64,000 nt of DNA. It comes from Himantopus leucocephalus (Eukaryota > Chordata > Aves > Charadriiformes > Recurvirostridae). Of the stretch, positions 51,736 to 64,000 are shown in pieces (the first letter of the stretch is position 1; each line of letters opens with the position of its first letter). Below the pieces are notes generated by a model. The model saw only the letters and a list, made by a program, of their open reading frames with translations. It ran no database searches and was not told the DNA's origin. The translations under genes were made by a program, and so were the position numbers. The DNA lies in the NCBI GenBank assembly GCA_003993805.1, contig RSEF01000001.1, forward strand, positions 179,256,532-179,320,531. The letters are read 5' to 3'.

Positions 51736-54700
51736 ACATTTTGTATTTATGCATTAATGTTTGCCAGTGGGGTAGCATAAGCTAAAATCAATGCTTAGAG
51801 CTTTAACAAAGAAACCCAAGTAGAACATAAAATCCTGTTAGAGAGGGCAATAAAGTAGTTTAAATTGAGTGTATACAAAGTCTTCATGAAAGGCTAGCTT
51901 CAGGAAATGGTGGAACAAAAATGTAACTTGATTCAATTAGATTTTTATTATTATTCATAAATGAAGAAATAGGGATCTATATTGCCATAGCAACAAAATA
52001 CCATATGTTATTTCTATATAAATTTGAAAATGTACTGTTCTCACATGAAATTAAAACCAGAGCCCAGGAGCACAAAGAACATTAAAGTAGTGCATTTATA
52101 ATAGGAAACTGATAATTTTCTGACCAATTGGTTTTGTCTCCAAATTAAAAGATTGTTGAAAGGGATATTTAACACTGAAGTTGATTTTTGAGAAGTATCC
52201 TTTCACTCCAGAACTAAAAACAATCTCAGAGCCCAATTTTTCTCTAAGAACCACACGTGTAGCTTTGCAGAAATACTACGTTGCTTGACAGCTCAGGGCA
52301 TAACTCCTTTTAAAAAACATGATTGTGTAGACAGAGGTGTAAGCTATGCTGTGCGTGTGAACTGATACTGCCTCTTGAAAACGCAGCTCCTGAAGGTGTT
52401 GTTAATCCTTTATTTATTGAATAAGTTCAGTGAAAGGCTTTTACTGAAAGTCATTTTATACAGCAGAGAGATATCTGCATGCATTTAGAACTGCATTCAG
52501 CAATCGTAAGTTGCTAACCTCTGCACATGCTGTAAGCCCTCCAACTTGAATGCCTCTTATTACCAAACTAGGCCCAACTGCAAATTTAAGGTAGTAGAAG
52601 TCGGAGCCAAAATCAGAGTGAAAGTAGTCTGCAATCTTTTAGCTAGTGGACAGCATTTGCATTTAGTATTTCAGTATCCCGTTTGAATTCAGACACCAGA
52701 TGAAACAGAGTTCTTAATGGTAACTCAAAACGTCTTTTTACTAGCAGCAGACTTCTTGCAGCTCTCATGAAAATATCAAAGCAAAGAGACTGAATAAGAA
52801 CCTATTCTACTCCTTATTCTTTTAAAGTCTGGATCTTAAACTCTGCTGCTTGTGTTAGAAATCACATCAGACTTTAAGAATTTGGGGGCTTTCAGGAAGG
52901 GATAAAAGAAGGTAATCTTAATTCAAAATTTTACACCTGACCTGCACTTATTGATGTCACTGGAAGTTTTCCAGACTGAAGTGTGGCATAATGTGTACAA
53001 AGGCACTATGCTGACTCTCTGTCCTGAGCAAATTATCCCAGATGACTGGGGCTTTCATCTAATGTACATTTCTAATTTTCAGTAGCTGGGATAGACCGCT
53101 TGTTTTCTTCTCTGCTGATTTGACAAGGGTAGAAATTTTACATTAAATATTGAGTGTCATATTAAAAATTCAGAATTTAGTTCTGTTAGTGAATAATTAT
53201 ATCAAGACCAAGAGAATTAAGGCGATAGATGTGACACATATCGTTTCTTGATAAATTTTTAAGTCTTTAACAATAAAAAGACATTTCACTGCTATGTCAG
53301 CTCTAGCAGTTAAAGGTTTTCTGAAATTTTATGCATCTGTCCTCATCACTTTTTTCCAGTTCTTCACATTTTCTCCACGTTTCAGAACCTCGTGGTGAGT
53401 TTAGCATATAATAGTACAGTATTTAGATAGTAATTGGTGCCAAGTCACCTTAAATTGAATGACACTGCCAATTTTGACTGATGAAATCATCAGCTGCTGT
53501 TGTGTCAGCAGCACATTCCTGTCGATTACAGAGCAACCACTCGTTGGATGGTATTTCCAACTGAACAAGGAGACAAGTCTACCAAGACATTCCCTGTTTC
53601 AGCCTCTAGCAAACCACAAAGGAACGCCCGTCAGGGAAAAAGAAATTCATGCTGTGTGCATTGCTAAATTGGTAATTGCTTCCGCTTCTGCACTGGACTC
53701 AACAAGCATGGAAAAAATGTGGTAGGGAGAGAGAAGAAAAGAGGAGAAGCTCTTTGAAATTCTTTCATTTAAATTAGACTCTTCCCGGTCCACAGCTGTA
53801 TCACAGTCTGGATTTGAGGGTTACAGTTGTGATATAAATCTGTTATTGGACAAAGACTCTTGAAACTCTCAGTAAAATTTTCAAAGAACCTAAAAGGAAT
53901 TAAACACACTCAGTTAAAGTGAAGCAGACATAAGATGCTCATTTCTTCTAGGTCAAATAAATGTATTCACTAAACTGAAAACATATAAATATGTGTAGTT
54001 TAGATACCAAAACAATGCAAACGTAAGATCCAAAATCCAATGCTCAGTTTTCACTTTCTTCAAAAGAAAAAGTGATTTTTTACTTTGAATTTCCCTAAGC
54101 AGTTCTAGTCCTGTCTTCGGTTACTTCCTTCTCCGCGTGCCCTAGTCAGAGCACCTTTTTGGCTAATTCACATCTACATCCTTAGTACAAAGCATAGACA
54201 CAATCTTGCCATAGCACAAGCAAGCACAAGCCAGGACTGTCCCTGTCCACATTAAGTACTGGAAGCGAAATGGCCAAGGTCTAGCTTGAGCAATCTGGCT
54301 TCTGGGATCCTGGGTGCTTTTCAGTAACACAAGTTTCACAAGAGGATGGGCAAACTCAGGGTAGCCTGCAGCCTGTCACAGCACCATACCTGCAACAACA
54401 GCAATAAATCACTTTAAATTACTGCAGAAGGGAATTCCAGCTACTAGGTCCTTGCATATAACGTATTCTTTCACCCTTGTACTTTTTCTCATGAAAGCAA
54501 GCCATGTGTGCTGCTGAAGTATCTGCATGATTCAATGTGGGCACCTACCCTAAGGAGACAATATCCAGTCATGGACTCCAGATAGACAGAGGCCGAGATT
54601 ATGGCCCTTGAGATGCCAACAAGATGCCCTTTGCTTATTTTTTATATTAGCTGGTTCGCGTGGCACTTTCTCAGATCCCGCTCCATGTTGCACATCCCTT

Positions 54701-56743
54701 CACCCAATATAGGAAGCCCAGTCACAAATCTGGGGGAGGAACCCAGCCCCCGAAACACTGGTGCAGCAGCATTTGTTTCTGCAACTAGAGATTTAACTAA
54801 ATCTTCTACATAACAGCTGAATCCTATAACACTCATTACAGGACTACTCAGGCCCTGATCTGCTTGAAACCTTTGAGTTTGTTACCAGCAGATGTAAGGT
54901 TGGTCTTCTATTGAATTGTTACAGCATCTAAGGCACTAATAGAAGAAAGAGATCCTATCCAGGGAATTTCAGAATGCATTTGATCTCCTGAGAAAATAAG
55001 ATTAGAATGCGATAAGGCGGAAAAGTCAAATGAGGAAAGTATGAACTTCAGGAATGAATACAGCAATATCAAACCATCTCTTGAATACAGATACATCTAG
55101 ACTGAAATCCAGTCAGCCTGACTTACAAATATAGCATGCCCATATACTGTTTCTAGCAAAACAGCCTTCCAAAATAAAAGCCTAATTTTCATATAAAGTT
55201 AATGAAGACAAGGACATAACTTGAAAGGACTCCAAAGGGAGATCCCCTAACCCTAAATTTTAGCCCCTAATCTACATGGTCAGGAGGATCTGGAGGATTC
55301 CCCTGCCCACCAGGGAACATCCCAATGTCAGACACTTAACACAGGAACACCAGAGCCTTGCCTGGTATTTTTGTAGTGAATGCCACTATATTTTAAGGAG
55401 AGGCTTAGGAATATTGACCATGTGGTAAGAAGGGGGCTTTCTGAATTTGCTGCTTTTCTAAGCAATCACGTTGCATAATTCTCTTCAAAAATGTCAACTC
55501 CACCTTCCAACCAGCCCGATTTGGAACTCCCTCTACCAGATCCATTGCAGAACCTGCTCCTCTCATATTTTTCTTCTAAAAGCTAAAGAACATGCAGACA
55601 GGTAAGTGGATCCCAGAGCAAAGTGTGGGAAGGAATAGTAGTGGAAATTAAGAAAGACAAGCTCTGTTCCTTCTATACCTCTTTATTTTTTATTTAAGTT
55701 TGCCTTTAAGTCCCACTGAAGATTTCTCAGTATATTTTCTATTTTATTTGGCACTTTGGTTGCAGTGTTCATGAAATGTGAGTTCAAAACCAAGTGGCAA
55801 CACACCTGCTTAGGGTGGGATAACTGGAAGATGGATCTCTACAGAATTAACAGCAAATCTCTAAAATGCTCATGAGGGATACACCCAGATGGAAAAGCTA
55901 TGTTGTGTTATAGTAACTCCCCAGTTATATACATGTAGTGTATGTGAGGTGCTGGGAAGTAATAATGAGGGAACAATATTAAAACAGTAGGACTTAATCT
56001 TTGAAAAGTGAAATGGGCAGTTTGGGTAAATAATAAATGAAAATTAAGGATAATTTTATTGATATACTTTTTCATTGATTAATTCTGTTTTCCATCCTCA
56101 GACAAAGACTATTAACAGTTCTCAAATTGGTAATGACCAAGTCTGATTTTTTTGCTCAGCCCTACTCTCAACCTGAAGCATAAATACTAGATGATTTCCT
56201 CAACCAAAAAAAAAAGATTGTAAATGCCAAACTAAGGTCGACTGTGTGCAATTCAGATTAATGGATTCAAACTATGGAATTCAACAGCTAAGTCCCTTTT
56301 AGGTTCCAAACGTCATGCTAACAACTACCCAGTCCGCAATGAACTACTTGATATTTCCAGTGTGCAACTACACACGGTACAATAGTGTATACAAAAATCC
56401 CATCCAAATGCACAGCTTCACCTCAGAATCTGTCCATCTTATGCTACGCTACACTGATCTGCATTCCTTGGAAAAGGTCTTGATTTGTGAAGGGGGAGCA
56501 GTGGGTCAGCAACACTCTCTGTACATGTATTCCTCTCACATGATAAGTGAAGATATGCAAGCTGTGCAGCTACTCATTTCTCTCTTCAGCCTGGGATGAG
56601 CAGTGCAGAAGGCATTAGCTGAACATTGAACAGCATGAAGTTCTCTCTGAATTAAGTTAGTACATTCACATGGGAAGTTACATGATGACATAATGGAGGT
56701 TGGGAATAGGAATAACTCAGTGGTTTGTTGATGCGTCCCTGAA
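51736..56743. other. Non-coding, nothing firm recognised
   Basis: This is AT-rich DNA. Splice-like pairs at 53361-53395 (plus) and at about 55543-55602 (plus, ending GACAG|gtaagt), and a minus-strand terminal-exon-like segment at 54908-54987, are treated as findings. No repeat family was recognised. Confidence 0.45.
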
Positions 56744-56792
56744 GAATAGAATAGAATAGAATAGAATAGAATAGAATAGAATAGAATAGAAT
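56744..56792. repeat. (GAATA)n microsatellite at a CR1 3' end
   Basis: This is about ten perfect GAATA units ending exactly where CR1 sequence begins. CR1 elements end in short tandem repeats, and here the tail repeat (ATTCT units on the element's strand) has expanded. Confidence 0.97.
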
Positions 56793-57095
56793 CATTTCAG
56801 TTGGAAGGGACCTACAACAATCATCTAGTCCAACTGCTTGACCAATTCAGGGCTGACCAAAAGTTAAAGCATGTTATTAGGGTCATTGTCCAAATGCTTG
56901 TTAAACACTGACAGGCTTGGGGCATAGACCACCTCTCTAGAAAGCCTGTTCCAGTGTTTGACTACCCTGTCTGTAAAGAAACAGCTCCTAATCTCAAGTC
57001 TGAACCTCCCCTGATGCAGCTGTGAACTGTTAATGTCGTGGACTATTTCCTTTGCAATTTCAAAGCTGGAATATGTTCTGCTAAACTTCATCTAG
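56793..57095 (-). mobile_element. CR1 LINE 3' end with ORF2 C-terminus
   Basis: The minus-strand frame at 56864-57091 carries the CR1 ORF2 C-terminal signature: FRLEIRSCFFTDRVVKHWNR, then LSREVV and a final segment with FNKHLD ahead of the stop. The plus strand shows the usual 3' UTR words 'gttggaagggacctac' and 'catctagtccaact'. The C-terminal frame is intact, but the copy is only about 300 bp and so strongly 5'-truncated. Confidence 0.95.
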
Positions 57096-58625
57096 TTTTT
57101 TTTTTTTTCATGGAATCTTTGAGCTTCCTACATGTCTGCATACTTACTCTTTATACACATGCATACAGAAACACCTACAGGGTACCAAGTATATACTTAG
57201 ATCTTTGAGTGGATCACACAATTTTAACATGTGTAGGCTATATGAAAACAAAGGGTTTAAACAGAATACTTACTTAAATAGAAAAGGAAAAAAATAGGCA
57301 GAGAGCATTCTAGAAAGTTAGTAGACTGTTAGTAGCAGGCCTTTTCCTTTTACTGATTTTGAAATTTTTTAAATAATGAAAATTTTGAAATAAGATGTCC
57401 TTCCAAGCAAATAATGAGCAAGTCTTTGGACAGTGCTTGACAATGACTCTATTTTCTCCACTTGCTTTTTTTAGCATTTGAAATTTGCCAGTGAAAGTAG
57501 CACTTTGAGGAATTTCTCACAAAAAGCAACAGAAATTAAAAAATGAGAATGTAATTAAGGGGTGCATAAATATCAAGTAGAAAGAGGGAAAGAGCCACAA
57601 TTATTATATTTTCCTTCACCCATTGATTATGTCATCAAAGATAATTTCTGTTTACTTTCTTCCCTTCTGTGAAACATTAGAAAATGGAGCTTCTTGCTGT
57701 GTCTAATGTATTTCACATATAAGCCATTACTGTGATGTAATGTCAGAACAATTTGGAATAAGCTGATTTCTTTTTCTGATACATAAGAATTCCCCTGAAG
57801 AGATGTGATTAGACTGTTGAGGGTCAGTCGTTGCTCCCTTTATCCAGGTATTTGGAAGTTTGAATGATTCAAAAGACAGACATTCTTACACTATGTTTGG
57901 GGCATAATCAGTTAGGCAGGGAGTTACAAAAAAAGATCTTAAACAACTTTCCATCTCTATTTTTACTTAACAGAGTTAAATGTCCTTTGTATAAAACAGA
58001 GTTACCAGATCTATGTCCGAGAACCTCAGTGTATGTCAAGCCTCATTGATTTTACACCCTATGTCCAAAATCGACTTTCAAAGATCATTTTGTTCAAACT
58101 GCTGCATAAAAATGCAATATAAACATTTCTCTTAAAAGGTTACATTAGATACCCACTCAGAAATTCTTGCAGAGTCGCAGCAATGGAAGTTCAACAGGAG
58201 GAATGGTTTCCAAGGAGTGGGAGATACATTAATATCCTATCCCCGGCAGAATGAGACAGCAATGTATCTTGGATGACTTGTGCAAGTCAGGTCTAAAATA
58301 AATCATGGCAACCAAAAAACTCCGTGATGTGAGAAGAGCTGTAGAAGTACTAGATATGGATTTTTATTGGGTGCTGCTTTTTTTTGCCTTTTTTTTTTTT
58401 TTAGTTACTGTTTCATTTGAAAAGATCTAATTTGATTTTAAAGTAGCACATTTTCTTGAAATTCTATATAAGATTGTTAAAGAATCTATGCTTCTGTATC
58501 CCTCTAATACTTGCTCTGCAAGTATCTCAATGCACTGACAACATTGTTATAATCAGACCCCTTCAAAATCAACTGCATGTTTCAGCAGAAACTGGATAAA
58601 AATGACGCTTTCACCAATTTCTATA
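57096..58625. other. Non-coding, nothing recognised
   Basis: T-runs occur at about 57096-57107 and 58377-58402. No gene or repeat family. Confidence 0.55.
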
Positions 58626-58680
58626 ATTTATTCCATACTAGTAGCAAAACCATGATTTATTCCATACTAGTAGCAAAACC
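58626..58680. repeat. Two-copy tandem repeat, 29-bp period
   Basis: A 26-bp word beginning atttattccatactag and ending gcaaaacc occurs perfectly at 58626-58651 and 58655-58680, separated by atg. Confidence 0.97.
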
Positions 58681-59237
58681 AAAGAAATCAAGAAGGTTTT
58701 CTTCATGCAAAGATGCAGATAGAAAGTCAATGTGCTGAATCAATCAAAAATGAGACAGAACAAGCCAGTGTGCAGCTGAACATAGAAGTTTCACTTTGCT
58801 ACAGTATCGGACAACATAATCACACTGACACTGGTTCCTAAAGTCTACACGTTTCTGGGCATTAACACTAGGTTCAATTTAACTCCAAAATAGTTAATAA
58901 TATGATCCTATTTGTGCTTTGGTTTAAGCCATGTAGCTCATCCTCTCAGAACACTCCAAAACAGAAAAACAAATTCTTCAGATTCTTCTTTCTCTTCATT
59001 ATCTCAGAAAATTTCATAAGGCTTCATATTAAAGTTACTGCCTTGAGGCTATCAGATTACCTATCCACCCCAAAAAATCATCTTATGTCCTCAGCTGAAA
59101 ATCTTATTAAACATAATGAAGCAGAAATCAATCCCTTTATGAAGTACAGATATATATTTTTTACAAAAAAACATACCTCATATTGTTGTGCCAAACAATA
59201 CATATAGCTGTTACTTTGCAATTTCCTTTTTTGTACA
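58681..59237. other. Non-coding, nothing recognised
   Basis: This is AT-rich sequence. The 101-codon plus-strand frame at 58902-59207 has no domain. Confidence 0.5.
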
Positions 59238-60975
59238 GTCACAGAAGAATTCACAGAATGTCAGAAGAAGACCATCTAGTCCAAAAGTGGACACAGCTCC
59301 AGACATGGTCTGACAAGTGCCAAGCAGAGGGAAGTAATCACTTTCTTAGACCCACTGTTTATATTCTTGCTAGCATGGCCCAGCATGGCTAGCCTTCATT
59401 GCCATAAAGGTGTGGCGCTGACTCAAGTTCATTTTGCTGTCCACAAGGACCTCAGGTCCTTCTCAGCAAAGTGGTGACCTAACCACTCAGTTCCCAGCCT
59501 GCACTGATCAATGAGGTTGTTCTGCTCCAGATCCAGTATTCTGCATCCATCTTTAACGAACTTCTTGAGTTGCTCTTCAGCCCATTCCTCCAGCTTGTCA
59601 AGGTTCCTACAAATGACAGATATTCTCACCAGCCATTCACCTCAATTTTGTGTCACCCATTAATTTGTTGAGGGTACATTCCTTCCCACAGTCCAGGTTG
59701 GTAATGAAGACATTAAAGAGTTTTAGGCCCCATATCAACCCGAGCGAATACCATATTTCACTGGCTACCAGTTAGATTTAGAACCATTAACTAGTAACTC
59801 TCTGAGCCAAATGGTCCACTTAGTTTTTCAACAACTTGAAGTCTAGCCCATTCACCCCACAGTCTATAATTTGGCTACAAGGATGCTATGGGAGACCATT
59901 TCAAAGGTCTTGGAAAGCCAAGGTAAATGATGTGTTCTGCTTTCCCCTTGCAACATAGACAGTCATTTCATCACAGAAAGAAACCACGCTGATCAGACAT
60001 TGTACTATGAAAATCTATGTCAGCTGCTCCCAATAACCTTCTTGTTCTTCATTTGCTTGGAAATAGCTTCCATGAAGAACTTCCGCATAACTGTAACAGG
60101 AACTGAGGTGAGGCTGACCCACCTATAGTTACCTGGATCCTCCTTGTTCTCTTCCTGAAGGTGGACAGTCTTCAGAAAGTTCCCCTGATCGCCAAACCCT
60201 TTGAAAAAAACATTACAGATAGGCCTCACAGTAATATTAACAACACCTGAGATTCATCCTGTTCAGTTCCACTGGCTTGTCTGTTTTCAGTTTGCTCTGG
60301 CTCATTCCTCCTTTGCTCCAGACAGCACTTCTCTCTGCCTCACTGTGCTGCTAGGCACAGAGATCTGAGATTGACAATAAAGACTAAGACTTACTTGCCA
60401 GAACAGAGCAAGGCAAAGAAGATATTGAGTACCTCTACCTTTTCCATGTCATTCATCATCAAGCTGCACACCCCATTAAGTAGCAGACCTCAATGTCCAT
60501 GTTTTTCTTTTGCTGCCTTTAAGTACCAGTAGGATCTTTCGATTTGTGCTTCGCATTTCTCCCTAGTTTCAGCTGAAGCTGAGATTTGACTTTCCTCATG
60601 TCACCCTTGCCTGCCTGGTCAGCTCAGTCAGGAGGTACCCTTTGAGTCAAGCTGGCTTTCTGCCCAACTGTCTGCACATCAGGACAGACTGCTCTTGCAC
60701 TTTGAGGAGGTTGTTCCTGAAGATGAACCATCAATCTTTGGCCCCCTTAAGCCTCATGGCAGCCTCCCATGACTATCAATTCCCTGAACAAACTTTCTTG
60801 AAGTTTGCTCTCTTGAAGTTCGTGGTCATTATTCTGATAGCTGCTTTCCTTCCTTTCCTCAGGTTCTTCAGTTCTATTATCTCATGATCACTGCACCAAA
60901 GGCCACCACTGGCTGTTGCATCCCCTCAAGCAGATCCAGCAGAGCACCTCTCTGTCAGTCCATCCAGAACCCTTG
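59238..60975 (-). mobile_element. Old CR1 LINE: endonuclease end, RT and 3' end
   Basis: This is the largest element here, about 1.7 kb, lying in reverse. From right to left (element 5' to 3') it shows three parts. The first is the end of the endonuclease domain, with GLWCSDHEIIE near 60865-60900 carrying the SDH motif. The second is the start of the reverse transcriptase (KEDPGNYRWVSLTSVPVTVM, then EAISKQMK and KKVIGSS, 60020-60150). The third is the post-catalytic RT region (EEWAEEQLKKFVKDG, then EWLGHHFAEKDLRSL, 59440-59610). The 3' UTR word 'ccatctagtcc' appears at about 59270. Many stops and frameshifts, plus a deletion between the 3' UTR and ORF2, show that it is old and inactive. Plus-strand frames here are shadows. 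Confidence 0.95.
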
Positions 60976-62500
60976 TCACAAAATTATCCGTAGAGATGTC
61001 TTGGCTTGTTTCTAGCACTCATTCCTCCTCACAACAATAGACAACTCCGAATGAATAGGGTTGCAAAACTTCATTCACCTGTTTTTACTAATTCAAACAC
61101 ATATGAAGTTGCCTTTAGCCATTTTTATGCAACAGAATCTAACATGAAGTATCAGATTTCCCCATTGAATTCTTTAGCTTACATGTTTATGTATAATGTC
61201 AGTTTGGGAGGTATGGTTCAGCTCGGTCAAAAATTACATTTGATGCAGTAATTCCTGGAAGCGAAAGTCCACATTACATGGTGTTAATAAGAAATCAAAT
61301 GAGGTGAGTGGAATGAAACCTTGAAGCCTTAGAAGTCAATTACTTGGAGGACACAGAGAAATGATTTAGTTAAAATAAGAATCCTTTTGGCCTTCCAGCA
61401 GTATTCAAGCCCAAAGCCAAGTGAAATCAAAAAATATTCTTTCTTTTCTTTAATATCAGCACTGCTTTTTTCTTGCCAAAATCTAAGGAAAAGCTATCAA
61501 TCGTTTGTGAAAAATATTGAGTTTGTCTCGCATATTTCTGGTGCAAATGAAGGCAGTCAGAAAACTGAGAAAAAGACTCTCAAGTGTCCTCACACAATCC
61601 TCTGCATTGTTAAGTGCTTGTCCTAACTCAGTTATAGATTTAAAGGGAGTAAATGGTAAAGGAACGTAGCTCTCCTACTAGCATTTTCCAACGTGGCACA
61701 TTCCCAATTAAACTAGGTGGCTGCAGCACTATGGTCACATAGACCCCACTACAAGACACCAACTTTCCTGTACTGCCAATTTGCATCTACAGACATTGAA
61801 TTGTCTCAACATTTGGCATTTGACTCATTGCGTTAACTTATTTCTCCCACAGAACTTTGCAGATGCACCTTTGATCAAAGTATAAAGGTCATCCCCATTT
61901 CCATTTCTCCTTGGCTGTGTGCTTTCATGCTTTCTTCTCCATTCAGAAAAAAAGCTTTGAGCACAGTACTCTGTCCCCTTGCTAAATTTATGGGCTTTGG
62001 TCTTAGCCTTTGTGAAAATGAAATTTCATCTCAACTGCAGCATCCCTCATCTACCTACATAATCAGAGATGTGCTGCTTTAATATTCTTTTGATACTGGA
62101 AAAATGAGAACAATGACCTTTGTGTTAATTAGTTAGCCCAGAGAAGATACTAAGGTGGAAAGTGTGGAACTTAGGAGGGCACTAGGTTACATATTCTACC
62201 CATACCTTATGTTCGTTATGGGCTCAAATAAATGTTGCTGTACACGCTAGTAGCCTTCTAACTCCTTCATTTTAGTTGGGGCAGGCATATATTTCCTCTC
62301 AAATATTTTTTTTTTTTAAATTCAGGTGAACTAGAGCATCAGAAACTGATCAGTGGATTGTGTACATGGCGCTGAGTGATTCACTATGCTATTTTCTTCT
62401 TTCTCAAGATACTCTCGTGACACATTCCCTTTTTATTTTTTGATAGTATAAAGAGTTAAGCCATTATCCATGTCATTACAATAAAAAACCTTCTCATAAA
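60976..62500. other. Non-coding, nothing firm recognised
   Basis: A good plus-strand donor (AAATGAG|gtgagt) at about 61301 lacks a good acceptor. No other feature is supported. Confidence 0.5.
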
Positions 62501-62545
62501 CATGCAAATTGGATCTTTTCAACATGCAAATTGTGCCTTTTCAGA
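62501..62545. repeat. Two-copy repeat carrying octamer motifs
   Basis: Two imperfect 22-bp copies (catgcaaattg....cttttca) lie in tandem. Each contains ATGCAAAT, at 62502-62509 and 62524-62531. ATGCAAAT is the octamer site bound by POU-family transcription factors. Confidence 0.85.
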
Positions 62546-64000
62546 TACCTCAGCAGTGTATCTACCTGAACTATAACAATAAAATTGCTGCACACTTCTA
62601 AATAAGTACAATTGTCAGGTTCTCCACTCTCAGCCCCTACCCTTACAACGAAAATGCCCAGAGTATAAATGCTATTCTTGTCCAAGTCACTGGTTCCTTA
62701 AGCTCCCTCAGAGGTGACCATTTTGCTCTGAGAATATATTATCTTCAAGTTATTACTTGAAATGTTATTTGGCAGTGAAGCTAACAGAGAGATTGTCAGG
62801 TAAGACTGATGCTGTCAGCCTGAAAGCACAGTCACACAGCCAGTACTGCACAGATACAGAGTTGAAACTGCATAAGCTTCCACTGCAACAGGACCTGTCA
62901 ATCTGTCACATGTCACCTGCTCTGATTAAAGACTTTGGGAGCAGGTTTCTGCAAATGCAGCAAAGGCTTCCTAGAAGGTAATGAAGCAAAAATAAAAACC
63001 TGACTGATGTGTCCATCACAGAATGGTCAAGGGCAACAAAGTTAGTTTAAAAGCTTGTTCATCTGCATGTTTTCATTAAACAGATGGCTTTTTGGCAGAA
63101 GTTGCCCAAAAGGTCTCTTTTGACTCCCTGTTTCCTCAGAAAACACATATAATATATGCCATCAATACTGACATTTCAGGTCCTTCATCTGCCACCTTTT
63201 TTTAAGAAAAAATTTAGGCTGGAAAAAATAAAGAGTTTCTTCACTTCATTAAAACGTGGGAAAATGTATTTTCTGCTCTCTTTCTCAGTTTTCAGAAATT
63301 TGTCTGCATCAGGATTACATTTTGTCTCCTCTCCAAATGAGGTCTTCTGCCCATAGTCTTGGAGAGGGCCCTTCAGTGAAAATACTCCCTAGAAACCTTG
63401 GCTCTAAATCACAGAGCTCTGTGGATGACTTGCAATAAATAGTGGGGAGATCAAAGGAGGATTAGAGGCTGGCTGTGAAGAACATGAGCAGGAATGACAA
63501 AAGGAAAGGCGCTAGTGTTAACTTAGTTATGTTCCCACCAAGAAAATAGTAAAGGTAACCCCCCCTTCTTCTTATTCAAATTTGTTTGATTAATTGCCTA
63601 ATAGAAGAGTTTCTTGTATGCTTGTGTTAGTATTGTCCTGTTGTCCTACACACCAGATAGGAAGAGACTCCTGCAGAGCTTTTCATGCTCAGGAATGAGT
63701 AGATTGCATGTCCTAAACTCAAAGAATAGGCAGAAGGATTTTGAGATGTTCTGTTAAATACAGTAACATCTTAAGATTTAGAAAAATACACACATAAAAC
63801 AAAGTAGAAAACCAGACCATCTCTGTAATTATTATTTCTCTCCTTGGCTTTTCCTCTTTCTTCCTTACACAGCTTCCTCTAAGGCACATTTTGCCAAGGT
63901 GAAATAATAAACAGCAACTTTGTTCTTTAGAGTAATGAACACTGAGTAGCATTTTCCCTTCTTTTCTTGTCTGCAGAATTAGATAAATATCTATTTTAAG
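62546..64000. other. Non-coding, nothing recognised
   Basis: This is AT-rich sequence with short chance frames. An acceptor-like site (cttttcttgtctgcag) at about 63976 lies too near the window edge to judge. Confidence 0.5.

Noticed and set aside
55245..55275. Telomere-like cccctaaccctaaa
   Set aside because: Only about two units, which is not an interstitial telomeric array.
60642..60887. Plus-strand 81-codon frame
   Set aside because: It is antisense to the CR1 endonuclease region.
1..64000. CRISPR arrays, operons, phage or bacterial systems
   Set aside because: The composition, CR1 elements and splice-like signals indicate vertebrate nuclear DNA; no spaced identical repeats or packed gene clusters occur.

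Overview
This window looks like nuclear DNA from a bird, or possibly another sauropsid. The evidence is several CR1-type LINE fragments in reverse orientation with recognisable pieces of CR1 ORF2, an AT-rich background with few CpGs, stretches that resemble avian endogenous-retrovirus (ERV) repeats, and no bacterial-style packing of genes. No complete protein-coding gene can be supported. Most open frames are 60-150 codons long, many begin at non-ATG codons, and they behave as chance frames in non-coding DNA. The window is best read as large-intron or intergenic sequence.

The best single gene signal is a 103-bp minus-strand segment at 43115-43217. It has a strong acceptor, a strong donor and one convincing open frame, so it may be an internal coding exon of a minus-strand gene with long introns. 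Weaker minus-strand exon candidates (22123-22214, 26654-26693, 6384-6408, 43749-43802, 54908-54987) are reported only as findings. I could not name the gene.

Layout: 1-1.4 kb has nothing recognised. 1.4-1.87 kb is a degraded ERV-related repeat. 1.9-2.5 kb holds broken protein-like frames on the minus strand. 4.24-4.55 kb is a 154-bp direct duplication joined by one N. 6.31 kb is a 10-N gap. 12.0-12.8 kb is a CR1 3' end. 17.2-17.9 kb is somewhat GC-richer with open frames. 18.8-19.1 kb holds a 116-codon ORF with a signal-peptide-like start. 20.7-21.4 kb is a purine tract that switches to a pyrimidine tract. 25.93 kb is a 100-N gap with identical 34-bp flanks. 38.57 kb is a G-run. 40.2 kb has LTR-like sequence running into a second 100-N gap. 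Blocks at 40.6-41.8 kb and 47.1-48.6 kb are diverged copies of one another. 51.6 kb, 56.8-57.1 kb and 59.2-61.0 kb are further CR1 pieces; the last one retains endonuclease, reverse transcriptase and 3'-end segments in order.

Several of the odd features (the duplications beside N runs) look like assembly artefacts rather than biology. The most interesting possible biology is the diverged duplicated block, whose second copy carries a roughly 184-bp insertion flanked by a 10-bp direct repeat, and the minus-strand exon.
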